6,195 nucleotides of DNA from CAYWEP01 sp964457405 (GCA_964457405.1 CAYWEP010000071.1:1-6195), one strand, 5' to 3'. Counted from the first letter of the stretch, positions 1 to 5,338 are shown. The notes: generated by a model not told the origin, from the sequence alone. Made by a program: numbers and translations.

Positions 1-22
1 CCAGAAATTGCCGCAAAAACCC

Positions 23-58
23 TTTTCATCACCGATCAAAACATATAGAATACACTAT
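23..58 (+). promoter_or_regulatory. candidate zwf promoter, nearly leaderless
   Basis: A -35-like TTTTCA (23-28) and a -10-like TAGAAT (46-51, five of six consensus bases) are separated by 17 bp. The -10 box ends 7 bp before the ATG at 59, so transcription would start at about the A of the start codon. No Shine-Dalgarno sequence is visible. The promoter lies inside the open frame that extends zwf back to the window edge, which favours the start at 59. Pattern-based inference only. Confidence 0.5.
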
Positions 59-1516
59 ATGTCCTCTCCCTTTGTGTTCGTACTCTTTGGGGCAACTGGT
101 GATCTCGCAAAAAATAAATTATTCCCAGCTCTCTATTCTTTGTTTCAAAAAAACCAACTTGGCGAGAGATTTTATATCGTCGGGTTTGCCAGACGTCCTT
201 TTACCGATGAACAATATCGGAAGTTTGTCGCCGAGGCGCTCAATATCGATGCGCCGACAGTCAATCTTTCCTGGGAAGCATTCAGTAAAAATATTTATTA
301 CCAGCAGGGTCTGTTTGACGACGCAAAAGGGTATGAAGCATTAATCCCACGGCTTAATAAACTTGATGAAGCAATTGGTGCTTGTATCACAAGGATATTT
401 TATCTTGCCACGCCACCTGACAATTATCCGGCGATCTTACAGCATCTTGCTACGACTAAACTCTCTGAAGGCTGCGGTCAAGGATCAGATAAGTGGACCC
501 TTCTCGCCATAGAAAAGCCATTTGGTAAAGATCTGACAACGGCTATACAGCTCGACAAAATGCTCTCCAAAATCTTTGAAGAGCGGCAGATTTACCGCGT
601 TGATCATTACTTAGGCAAAGAGACTGTTCAGAATATGATCGCATTTCGTTTTGCCAATGGTATCTTTGAGCCAGTGTGGAATAAAAATTATATTGACCAT
701 GTCCAGGTTACCTTTTCTGAGAAAAAGGGTATTTTGGATCGTGGACAATTCTTTGACGGTGTAGGAATTCTTCGTGATGTAGCCCAAAATCATCTCATGC
801 AACTCGTCGCAGCAGTTACCATGGAACAACCAAAAAGTTTTAACAGAGAAGCAGTCCGTGATGCGCGTGCCGCAGCAATAAAAACCATCCGGCCGATCCT
901 TGCAGGAGAAGTTACAAAATACGTTGTTCGTGGGCAATACGAGGGGTATCTTAAGGAAAAAGATATTGCTGAGAACTCAACAACTGAGACATTTATCGCG
1001 ATGAAATTTTTTGTCAATACATCCCGTTTCTCAGGCGTGCCGTTTTATATTCGAGCCGGTAAGATGATGGAGCGTGATATCGTTGAGATAAACATTGTTT
1101 TTATCCAGACCTGCCACATACTCTTTAAAGAGTATGGTTGTCCTGAAGAGGGAAACGTCTTGACTATCCGTATACAACCGGATGAGGGAATAGGAATTAG
1201 AGTTATCGCAAAAACACCGGGCGGTAAATTGTCACTGAGCACTGTTGATATGAAGTTTACCTACAAAGACGAGTTTGGAGGAACAATTGATGATGCCTAC
1301 GAAAAAGTGCTGCAGGATATTTTGGCAGGTGACCAGATGCTCTTTAACAGATCAGACGAGCTTGAGAGTTCGTGGCATTTTATCGAGCACATTCTCAATG
1401 GCTGGGTGCATGAGCAACAAACCCAAAACTGGCAAATTCCAGTCTATCAGCCAGGTACCATGGGCCCCAAAGCCGCAAATGAGCTGATTGAAAAAGATCG
1501 CAAAAAGTGGCTATGA
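59..1516 (+). CDS. zwf: glucose-6-phosphate 1-dehydrogenase
   Basis: Oxidises glucose 6-phosphate to 6-phosphogluconolactone with NAD(P)+, the first step of the oxidative pentose-phosphate pathway, in the cytosol. The 485 residues match the usual family length. Visible motifs are the N-terminal Rossmann loop GATGDLAK (11-18), EKPFGK (152-157), the substrate and catalytic motif DHYLGKE (182-188, with His183), and RAGK (332-335) in the C-terminal domain. The frame stays open upstream to a TTG at 8, but that would add 17 residues before the conserved SSPFVFVLFGATGD beginning, and a promoter-like -10 box sits 7 bp before the ATG at 59, so I place the start at 59. The stop overlaps the next gene's start (ATGA, 1513-1516), indicating an operon with the small transferase-like gene and gnd. 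Family assignment is firm; the start and cofactor preference are inferred. Confidence 0.96.
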   Translation: MSSPFVFVLFGATGDLAKNKLFPALYSLFQKNQLGERFYIVGFARRPFTDEQYRKFVAEALNIDAPTVNLSWEAFSKNIYYQQGLFDDAKGYEALIPRLNKLDEAIGACITRIFYLATPPDNYPAILQHLATTKLSEGCGQGSDKWTLLAIEKPFGKDLTTAIQLDKMLSKIFEERQIYRVDHYLGKETVQNMIAFRFANGIFEPVWNKNYIDHVQVTFSEKKGILDRGQFFDGVGILRDVAQNHLMQLVAAVTMEQPKSFNREAVRDARAAAIKTIRPILAGEVTKYVVRGQYEGYLKEKDIAENSTTETFIAMKFFVNTSRFSGVPFYIRAGKMMERDIVEINIVFIQTCHILFKEYGCPEEGNVLTIRIQPDEGIGIRVIAKTPGGKLSLSTVDMKFTYKDEFGGTIDDAYEKVLQDILAGDQMLFNRSDELESSWHFIEHILNGWVHEQQTQNWQIPVYQPGTMGPKAANELIEKDRKKWL

Positions 1517-1935
1517 AGATGATGATTTGTGGGAGCATGGCGTTTGCAAAAGATATGCTCGCAACTAAGAAAAAGCTGGAGGCATTAGGTCATGATTCAC
1601 TCGTCCCTCCGGATATTGAAGAGCATATAAGAGATAAGCGTTTAGTTGATAACCTTGAAAAAAATTTTGCTCATGCGACAGAGAGGGATGTAATGAAACG
1701 TTCCTTCCAATTAGTAGCCCAAAGCGATGCGATCCTTGTTTTAAACCTCAAACGAAAGGGAATTGATGGTTATATTGGTACGTCGGCACTCATGGAGATA
1801 GGATTGGCCTACTATTTGGGCAAGAAAATCTTCCTTTTCAATCCGATTCCGCATTATAATGATGTCCGTTGGGCACACGAGGTAACAATCATGCAACCAA
1901 CTATTATTCATGGTGACTTAAATAAGATACAATAA
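1513..1935 (+). CDS. nucleoside 2-deoxyribosyltransferase-superfamily protein
   Basis: A 140-aa soluble protein with the fold signature of the nucleoside 2-deoxyribosyltransferase / DNPH1 (Rcl) superfamily. It has an N-terminal strand with MICGSM (4-9), a central AQSDAILVLN (69-78), and GYIGTSALMEIGLAYYLGKK (86-105), which matches the family's GT..E.G.A..lgK signature; Glu95 is the likely nucleophile. Known members transfer or hydrolyse (deoxy)nucleoside glycosidic bonds, some releasing deoxyribose 5-phosphate. The exact substrate here is unknown and catalysis is inferred from motifs. The ATG at 1513 overlaps the zwf TGA by 4 bp, and the gene is preferred over an in-frame GTG at 1507 for that reason. 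The gnd start follows after 4 bp, so all three are probably translated from one mRNA. Its position between zwf and gnd is where a 6-phosphogluconolactonase is often found, but it does not resemble one. Confidence 0.7.
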   Translation: MKMMICGSMAFAKDMLATKKKLEALGHDSLVPPDIEEHIRDKRLVDNLEKNFAHATERDVMKRSFQLVAQSDAILVLNLKRKGIDGYIGTSALMEIGLAYYLGKKIFLFNPIPHYNDVRWAHEVTIMQPTIIHGDLNKIQ

Positions 1936-1939
1936 ATTT

Positions 1940-2956
1940 ATGAAACTTGGTTTTATTGGTGTAGGGAAGATGGGGAGTCGGATGGTCGAGAAGTTGCTTA
2001 AAGATGGGCATCAGGTAGTAGTATGGAATAGGTCAAAAGATGTTCTTGAACAGTTTCAAGCGCTCATGCAAGAGCAGAAACTGGATAGTAAGCTCGCTCT
2101 TTCATATAGTATTTCTTCACTCATTGAAAGCTTAGAAAAACCACGAATTGTTTGGCTGATGCTGCCTGCATGGGACGCGACAAATACTATTCTTGAGGAT
2201 GTATCAAAGTTTGTAGGAGCAGATGATATTGTCATCGATGGCGGGAATTCGCACTTTACAGATACTGACAAATGGTTTGTGAAATTGAAGGCAAAAGGAG
2301 TTCGTTTTTTGGGTATTGGTGTTTCTGGCGGGGTGGTTGCTGCAAAAACTGGGTATCCTTTCATGGTTGGCGGAGATAAAAGCGCATATGAGCATATTCG
2401 TCCGATTTTGGATAGTCTGAGTAAGCCGCATGGCGGGCATGATTATTTTGGCATAGGTGGAGCAGGGCACTATGTCAAGATGGTACATAATGCAATTGAG
2501 TATGGGTATATGCAGTCACTCGGTGAAGGATTTGGCGTTTTGAAAAATGCTGAGTACGGATTTGATCTACAAAAAATTGCCAAGCTCTGGCAGAAAGGCA
2601 CACTTGTCTCAGGATTTATGCTTGATCGGACAGTCGATGCTTTGGATAAAGATTCAAATCTTTCAGACATTGCTGGCACAATTGGTAGCGCGTCAGGAGA
2701 GACGGTCTGGACGATTGAGGAAGCGAAAAAGCATGATGTGCCAATTAAAATTATTGAAGAGTCGCTTGCGTTTCGAAAACAATCTGAATCAGATGAGAAG
2801 ATTCAAAAGTCCTTTGCTGCCAAATTAGTTGCTGCGCTTCGCCATGAATTCGGGGGTCACGAAGTGAGAAAATGGAGATTACCGAGAAGGCGGAAATGGT
2901 TCTCCTCTTTCTCTTTTAAAGATAATGCCTCTAGTAAGGCCAGGAAGACTCAATAA
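1940..2956 (+). CDS. gnd: 6-phosphogluconate dehydrogenase, decarboxylating (short form)
   Basis: Oxidatively decarboxylates 6-phosphogluconate to ribulose 5-phosphate, producing NAD(P)H and CO2. The N-terminal Rossmann domain has G7-V-G9-K-M-G12, followed by WNRS (29-32). Asn-Arg at this place contacts the 2'-phosphate of NADP in characterised 6PGDHs, so NADP use is likely but inferred. Further motifs are DGGNSHFTDT (100-109), GVSGGVVAAKTGYPFMVGG (127-145) and GGAGHYVKMVHNAIEY (173-188), with catalytic Lys180 and a HNAIEY variant of the usual HNGIEY. The C-terminal helices are those of the roughly 300-residue short class (GndA/YqeC-like), not the 470-residue enzyme. The family normally ends near FGGHxV(K/R)K, here residues 304-311; the remaining 27 residues are basic and read antisense through the 3' end of a convergent ORF. 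Third gene of the zwf operon, 4 bp after its neighbour. Confidence 0.94.
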   Translation: MKLGFIGVGKMGSRMVEKLLKDGHQVVVWNRSKDVLEQFQALMQEQKLDSKLALSYSISSLIESLEKPRIVWLMLPAWDATNTILEDVSKFVGADDIVIDGGNSHFTDTDKWFVKLKAKGVRFLGIGVSGGVVAAKTGYPFMVGGDKSAYEHIRPILDSLSKPHGGHDYFGIGGAGHYVKMVHNAIEYGYMQSLGEGFGVLKNAEYGFDLQKIAKLWQKGTLVSGFMLDRTVDALDKDSNLSDIAGTIGSASGETVWTIEEAKKHDVPIKIIEESLAFRKQSESDEKIQKSFAAKLVAALRHEFGGHEVRKWRLPRRRKWFSSFSFKDNASSKARKTQ

Positions 2957-3220
2957 GTCTTCGGTAAGTGCGTCGTCAACAAACTGCGATCCAGCTTTCA
3001 TTCCGCGGATAAATACATCAGGGTTTATTCTGTAGGCCTCGCCATTATACAATTCACCTCCAGAAGTTTGTTTAACAACGTGTAATTGAGTGCTTATATC
3101 TCCCATTTGTGCTCGTATCGCTGAAACAAGTGCTCCAACAGGCTGTCCGTCTTGTAGATAAACCTCATCAATAGTTTCAACTTCTCCGGAGGGTATTATT
3201 TGTTCCTGGAGCGCACGCAT
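2879..3220 (-). CDS. hypothetical protein, unrecognised
   Basis: A 113-aa ORF starting MRALQEQIIPSGEVETIDE and ending KRERGEPFPPSR. I do not recognise a family. The composition is that of an ordinary soluble, mixed alpha/beta protein (many Val, Gly, Asp, Glu), with no signal peptide or membrane segment, unlike typical antisense shadow ORFs. The ATG at 3220 is the only plausible start because an in-frame TAA lies 9 bp upstream; no Shine-Dalgarno or convincing promoter is seen. It is convergent with gnd and overlaps its 3' end by 78 bp (2879-2956). Without it, more than 300 bp between gnd and proS would be non-coding. It could be a genuine small gene, a remnant of a larger one, or chance. Support is its size, composition and position only. 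Confidence 0.5.
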   Translation of the reverse strand: MRALQEQIIPSGEVETIDEVYLQDGQPVGALVSAIRAQMGDISTQLHVVKQTSGGELYNGEAYRINPDVFIRGMKAGSQFVDDALTEDLLSLPGLTRGIIFKRERGEPFPPSR

Positions 3221-3253
3221 ATGATCAGCTTACATAAAGTATCTGAGGCTTAC

Positions 3254-3281
3254 TTGACATAGATGAGACTTGTTTTAGACA
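3254..3281 (+). promoter_or_regulatory. weak candidate promoter upstream of proS
   Basis: A perfect -35 consensus TTGACA (3254-3259) is followed, after a 16-bp spacer, only by a poor -10 match TAGACA (3276-3281). If used it would give proS a leader of about 150 nt. Listed because the -35 box is exact; the -10 is weak. Confidence 0.2.
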
Positions 3282-3346
3282 GATTGCAAACAAAGTAGAG
3301 ACACCATGACAGTACCTCATAAATTTGGCGGAGGAACCGCAATGTG

Positions 3347-3375
3347 TTGTAAAGCTAATAGTCTCATGTTACACT
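3347..3375 (+). promoter_or_regulatory. candidate proS promoter, extended -10
   Basis: TTGTAA (3347-3352), a 17-bp spacer, then TGtTACACT, an extended -10 with TG at 3367-3368 and TACACT at 3370-3375. Transcription would start near 3382 and give a leader of about 55 nt that contains the dispersed repeat and the ribosome binding site of the start at 3438. It would exclude the upstream in-frame ATGs at 3306 and 3342. Pattern match only. Confidence 0.4.
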
Positions 3376-3402
3376 TGCATTATGCGATACACACATTTCT
3401 TT

Positions 3403-3423
3403 CTCCTTCGACAAGCTCAGGAC
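3403..3423. repeat. dispersed CTTCGACAAGCTCAGGA-type repeat, single copy
   Basis: Contains CCTTCGACAAGCTCAGGAC, whose translations (PELVEG, STSSG, DKLR) recur as spurious protein tails across many bacterial draft genomes because this partly palindromic extragenic repeat is widespread. TCCT at the left end can pair with AGGA at the right end, with an imperfect interior. It lies in the 5' leader of proS, just before the ribosome binding site. Recognition is from general familiarity; only one copy is present in this window. Confidence 0.55.
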
Positions 3424-3425
3424 GA

Positions 3426-3431
3426 AAAGGA
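3426..3431 (+). promoter_or_regulatory. proS ribosome binding site
   Basis: AAAGGA ends 6 nt before the ATG at 3438. Together with the conserved MKYSxLF beginning of ProRS, it supports this start over the two upstream in-frame ATGs. Confidence 0.55.
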
Positions 3432-3437
3432 ATAGAT

Positions 3438-4658
3438 ATGAAATATTCAGTGCTTTTCGCAAAAACACAAAAAACTTCCCCGCGGGATGAGGTGTCAGTG
3501 AATGCGAAATACCTGCTTCGAGGCGGGTTTATCGATAAGCTGATGGCCGGATCGTATACGCTTCTGCCGCTTGGGAGGCGCGTTGAGCGGAAAATAGAGC
3601 AGATAGTCCGCGAAGAAATGGATGCGACGGGTGCGCAAGAAGTCCTCATGCCGCTTCTACACCCAAAAGATATCTGGAATGAGACAGGCCGCTGGGAATC
3701 TGCGAAAGAAATAATGTATCAATTCGAAAAGGACGAGAAAGCATATGCGCTTTCTTTCACCCATGAGGAAATAGTGATGGATCTTATTAGAAAACACGCG
3801 GGGAGCTACAAAGATTTTCCTGTCAAGGTCTACCATTTCTCAACCAAATTCCGTCAGGAACTTCGGGCAAAATCCGGCATTTTGCGCACACGGGAATTTC
3901 TTATGAAGGATCTCTACAGCGCGCATGTGTCAGAGGAAGATCTTATGAAGTACTATTGGGAAGTAGCAGATGCGTACATGAAAATCTTCAAACGAATTGG
4001 TTTGTACATAGTCATCGCGGAAGCTGCAGGAGGCGTATTTACCAAACAAAGTACACACGAGTTTCAGCTCATTTGCGAAGCGGGTGAGGATACAATTTAT
4101 CACAAAACTGGTTGGAAGCATTATAAAAATAAAGAAATCATGACTGATGAAGAACTGAATGATCCTGAGGTAAAAGCGGTCCAGGCGATCGAGGTCGGTA
4201 ACATTTTTCCGCTTGGTACTATGTATTCTGAGAAAATGCATGCGTTCTTTACAGACCAGGATGGAACTCGTAAGCCGTTGTGGTTTGGAAGTTATGGCAT
4301 TGGCCCGACCCGCACAATGGGCGCAATTGTTGAAGTGTCACACGATGACAAGGGTATTATTTGGCCGAAACAAGTGGCACCATACGATTGCCACTTGTTA
4401 ACAATCAACAATCAACAACCAACAATCAACCATGCGGAAAATATTTATCAAAAACTACAAGAGGCGGGGATTGAAGTTTTGTACGACGATCGGGAAGACG
4501 TCGGTGCAGGACAGAAATTTGCCGACGCAGATTTAATAGGAATCCCAGTTCGCTTAGTAGTTAGTGCTAAGACGGGAGATAAAGTCGAGTGGAAGAATAG
4601 AAATTCAGAAAAAACAGAATTGTTATCTCTAGAAGAAGCCCTCAATAAACTCCGCTAA
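3438..4658 (+). CDS. proS: prolyl-tRNA synthetase, compact form without INS domain
   Basis: Class II aminoacyl-tRNA synthetase that charges tRNA-Pro with proline in the cytosol. The 406 residues begin with the typical MKYSVLF and show motif 1 (about 56-76, EEMDATGAQEVLMP), the THE triad (108-110), motif 2 (about 136-160, TKFRQEL...ILRTREFLMKD), GGVFTKQSTHEFQ (198-210), EVGNIFPLGTMYS (252-264), motif 3 (GSYGIGPTR, 284-292) and an HGTP-type anticodon-binding domain (about 312-406, with DDREDVGAGQKFADAD). Usual bacterial enzymes are about 570 aa with a roughly 180-residue INS editing domain between motifs 2 and 3; here only about 30 residues join GEDTIYH to AIEVGNIF, so cis-editing of Ala-tRNA-Pro is absent. 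The frame is open upstream to ATGs at 3342 (after GGAGG) and 3306, but those extensions are not family-like. Residues 322-331 are encoded by a 7-bp tandem repeat. Confidence 0.96.
   Translation: MKYSVLFAKTQKTSPRDEVSVNAKYLLRGGFIDKLMAGSYTLLPLGRRVERKIEQIVREEMDATGAQEVLMPLLHPKDIWNETGRWESAKEIMYQFEKDEKAYALSFTHEEIVMDLIRKHAGSYKDFPVKVYHFSTKFRQELRAKSGILRTREFLMKDLYSAHVSEEDLMKYYWEVADAYMKIFKRIGLYIVIAEAAGGVFTKQSTHEFQLICEAGEDTIYHKTGWKHYKNKEIMTDEELNDPEVKAVQAIEVGNIFPLGTMYSEKMHAFFTDQDGTRKPLWFGSYGIGPTRTMGAIVEVSHDDKGIIWPKQVAPYDCHLLTINNQQPTINHAENIYQKLQEAGIEVLYDDREDVGAGQKFADADLIGIPVRLVVSAKTGDKVEWKNRNSEKTELLSLEEALNKLR
4401..4428 (+). repeat. 7-bp tandem repeat (ACAATCA x4) inside proS
   Basis: Four head-to-tail heptamers, ACAATCA, ACAATCA, ACAACCA, ACAATCA, with one mismatch in the third copy. 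Flanking bases continue the pattern partially (TTA before, ACCA after). It encodes TINNQQPTIN, residues 322-331, at the loop after the first strand of the anticodon-binding domain. Because the unit is not a multiple of three, gain or loss of one copy would shift the proS frame. Confidence 0.85.
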
Positions 4659-4669
4659 TGTCATCCTGA

Positions 4670-4685
4670 TCCGCCAGCTGGCGGA
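4670..4685. repeat. perfect 16-bp palindrome
   Basis: TCCGCCAG followed at once by its complement CTGGCGGA. It is flanked by TGATCC (4667-4672) and GGATCA (4689-4694), which can pair around it as an alternative stem. GC-rich, but no T-tract follows, so it is not a standard intrinsic terminator. Confidence 0.8.
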
Positions 4686-4697
4686 GAAGGATCAGTT

Positions 4698-4719
4698 ACT
4701 AATATACTAGTATATTAGT
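4698..4719. repeat. perfect 22-bp AT-rich palindrome
   Basis: The half-site ACTAATATACT (4698-4708) is followed immediately by its exact reverse complement (4709-4719). It sits in the middle of the MITE-like repeat and could be a protein-binding site, a cruciform, or a short mobile insertion into an older repeat copy. Confidence 0.85.
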
Positions 4720-4758
4720 TAAATATTTCGAGATTCTTTACTTCGTTTAGAATGACAA

Positions 4759-4789
4759 AGAGAATAGTTCTCTACGCGCTTCGCCGCGT
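4759..4789 (-). terminator. paired hairpins, possible bidirectional terminator
   Basis: Two adjacent perfect stem-loops: AGAGAA-TAG-TTCTCT (4759-4773) and ACGCG-CTTCGC-CGCGT (4774-4789). They lie between the convergent proS and the minus-strand Pro-rich gene, about 30 bp past the latter's stop. On the minus strand the second hairpin is followed by only TTG, so the T-tract is poor. Role inferred from position and structure. Confidence 0.3.
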
Positions 4790-4821
4790 CTAATGCGGTC
4801 TCGCTTGGTCGAAGAATAAAA

Positions 4822-5250
4822 CTAAAACGGAAGCGGGAAGGGGGTTTGGAAGTTAAGAATTTTCGCCCAGAAAAGCGTATACGCGAGGATAAAAACAATA
4901 CCACAGACAATATACACTACCGACATAAGCGGTGAACCGTGTTTTGCAGGTGAGAGAGGAGCAGCTGGCGCTGCTTGTGTTTGAGGCGCATTGACAGGCG
5001 TTCCGGCTGCTATGCCGGTCATCTGTGGAGGTTGGCTCGCCGAGGATGGCGTCGGTGATCCAGCAGGTTGTGATATAGGCGCCTGAGGACCTGCGGGTTG
5101 GGGAGGGCTTGCCGACTGTGACGATGTACTGGGCGCTGTCAGTGTTGCGGGCGGTTGTGGCGAATTTGCAGGAGACGACATGCTCATGACACGGTCATAT
5201 GCTTCTTTTAATTTCGGGTCAAGATTTGGAGGAAAACTCTTAGGATCCAT
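4822..5250 (-). CDS. Pro/Ser/Ala-rich tail-anchored membrane protein
   Basis: A 142-aa protein of unknown function. The N-terminus carries a short conserved-looking helix, LDPKLKEAYDRVM (10-22). Residues about 28-102 are a low-complexity Pro/Ala/Ser/Gln linker with a repeated QPAG (51 and 61). A single hydrophobic segment follows at about 109-133 (SVVYIVCGIVFILAYTLFWAKILNF), ending in QTPFPLPF. There is no N-terminal signal peptide, so the likely topology is an N-terminal cytosolic part anchored by the C-terminal helix. The overall plan resembles small proteins I associate with Microgenomates-type genomes, but I cannot name a family. The ATG at 5250 is preferred over an in-frame TTG at 5259 because no ribosome site supports the TTG. 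It is divergent from the DHH-like gene and shares its promoter region. Confidence 0.7.
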   Translation of the reverse strand: MDPKSFPPNLDPKLKEAYDRVMSMSSPANSPQPPATLTAPSTSSQSASPPQPAGPQAPISQPAGSPTPSSASQPPQMTGIAAGTPVNAPQTQAAPAAPLSPAKHGSPLMSVVYIVCGIVFILAYTLFWAKILNFQTPFPLPF

Positions 5251-5281
5251 AACAATCAAACTTGCAAAATAAGCTATATTT

Positions 5282-5310
5282 ATGATCTAGTATCACAAAG
5301 GGTTTGTCAA
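5282..5310 (-). promoter_or_regulatory. candidate promoter of the Pro-rich membrane protein
   Basis: Reading the minus strand, a perfect TTGACA (5310-5305) is followed by a 17-bp spacer and GATCAT (5287-5282), which keeps four of six -10 bases including the key A and final T. The predicted start near 5275 leaves a leader of about 25 nt before the ATG at 5250. Its -35 box overlaps that of the opposite promoter. Confidence 0.45.
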
Positions 5311-5332
5311 GTCGCACACTCGCTGCTATACT
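5304..5332 (+). promoter_or_regulatory. promoter of the DHH-like gene, leaderless
   Basis: TTGTCA (5304-5309), a 17-bp spacer and TATACT (5327-5332): five of six bases match at each box. The ATG at 5339 begins 6 bp after the -10 box, so transcription should start at or next to the start codon and the mRNA would lack a leader and ribosome binding site. Confidence 0.65.
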
Positions 5333-5338
5333 CTACAC

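Larger units (their letters stand above)
4659..4757. repeat. MITE-like dispersed repeat with inverted ends
   Basis: Begins directly after the proS stop codon. The left end TGTCATCCTGA (4659-4669) and the complement of the right end, TGTCATTCTAA (4747-4757), match at 9 of 11 positions. The reverse reading of the right half translates as CHSKRSKESRN, the signature of the widespread 'HSERSEESR' extragenic repeat of bacterial genomes. The interior holds GATCC/GGATC arms and two nested perfect palindromes. No coding capacity. It may serve as a transcript end for proS. The family link is from general familiarity; other copies cannot be seen here. Confidence 0.6.

Noticed and set aside
1..48. Frame 1 is open from the window edge to a TAG at 46-48 and could be the 3' end of an upstream gene.
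   Set aside because: Only 15 codons are visible, all three forward frames are open there, and the peptide is not recognisable.
8..58. Upstream extension of zwf from a TTG at 8.
   Set aside because: The extra residues are not family-like, and a promoter-like -10 box lies within them just before the ATG at 59.
611..1242. Three overlapping minus-strand ORFs inside zwf.
   Set aside because: Antisense shadows of a strongly conserved coding region, with no protein-like features.
3228..3253. Direct repeat GCTTAC, two copies 20 bp apart, upstream of the minus-strand hypothetical ORF.
   Set aside because: Six-base repeats at this distance are expected by chance; no promoter geometry supports an operator.
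3270..3293. TTGTTT...AAACAA inverted repeat upstream of proS.
   Set aside because: Short AT-rich arms with a 12-bp loop; not distinguishable from background.
3306..3437. N-terminal extension of ProRS from the ATG at 3306.
   Set aside because: ProRS begins MKYSxLF; the extension is low-quality sequence that includes a translated dispersed repeat. The ATG at 3342 is kept only as a finding.
3380..3649. Minus-strand ORF ending in a PELVEG-containing tail.
   Set aside because: Antisense to conserved proS codons; the tail is the translated extragenic repeat.
4719..4910. Minus-strand ORF ending CHSKRSKESRNI.
   Set aside because: It overlaps the end of the Pro-rich gene in another frame, and its distal part is a translated repeat.
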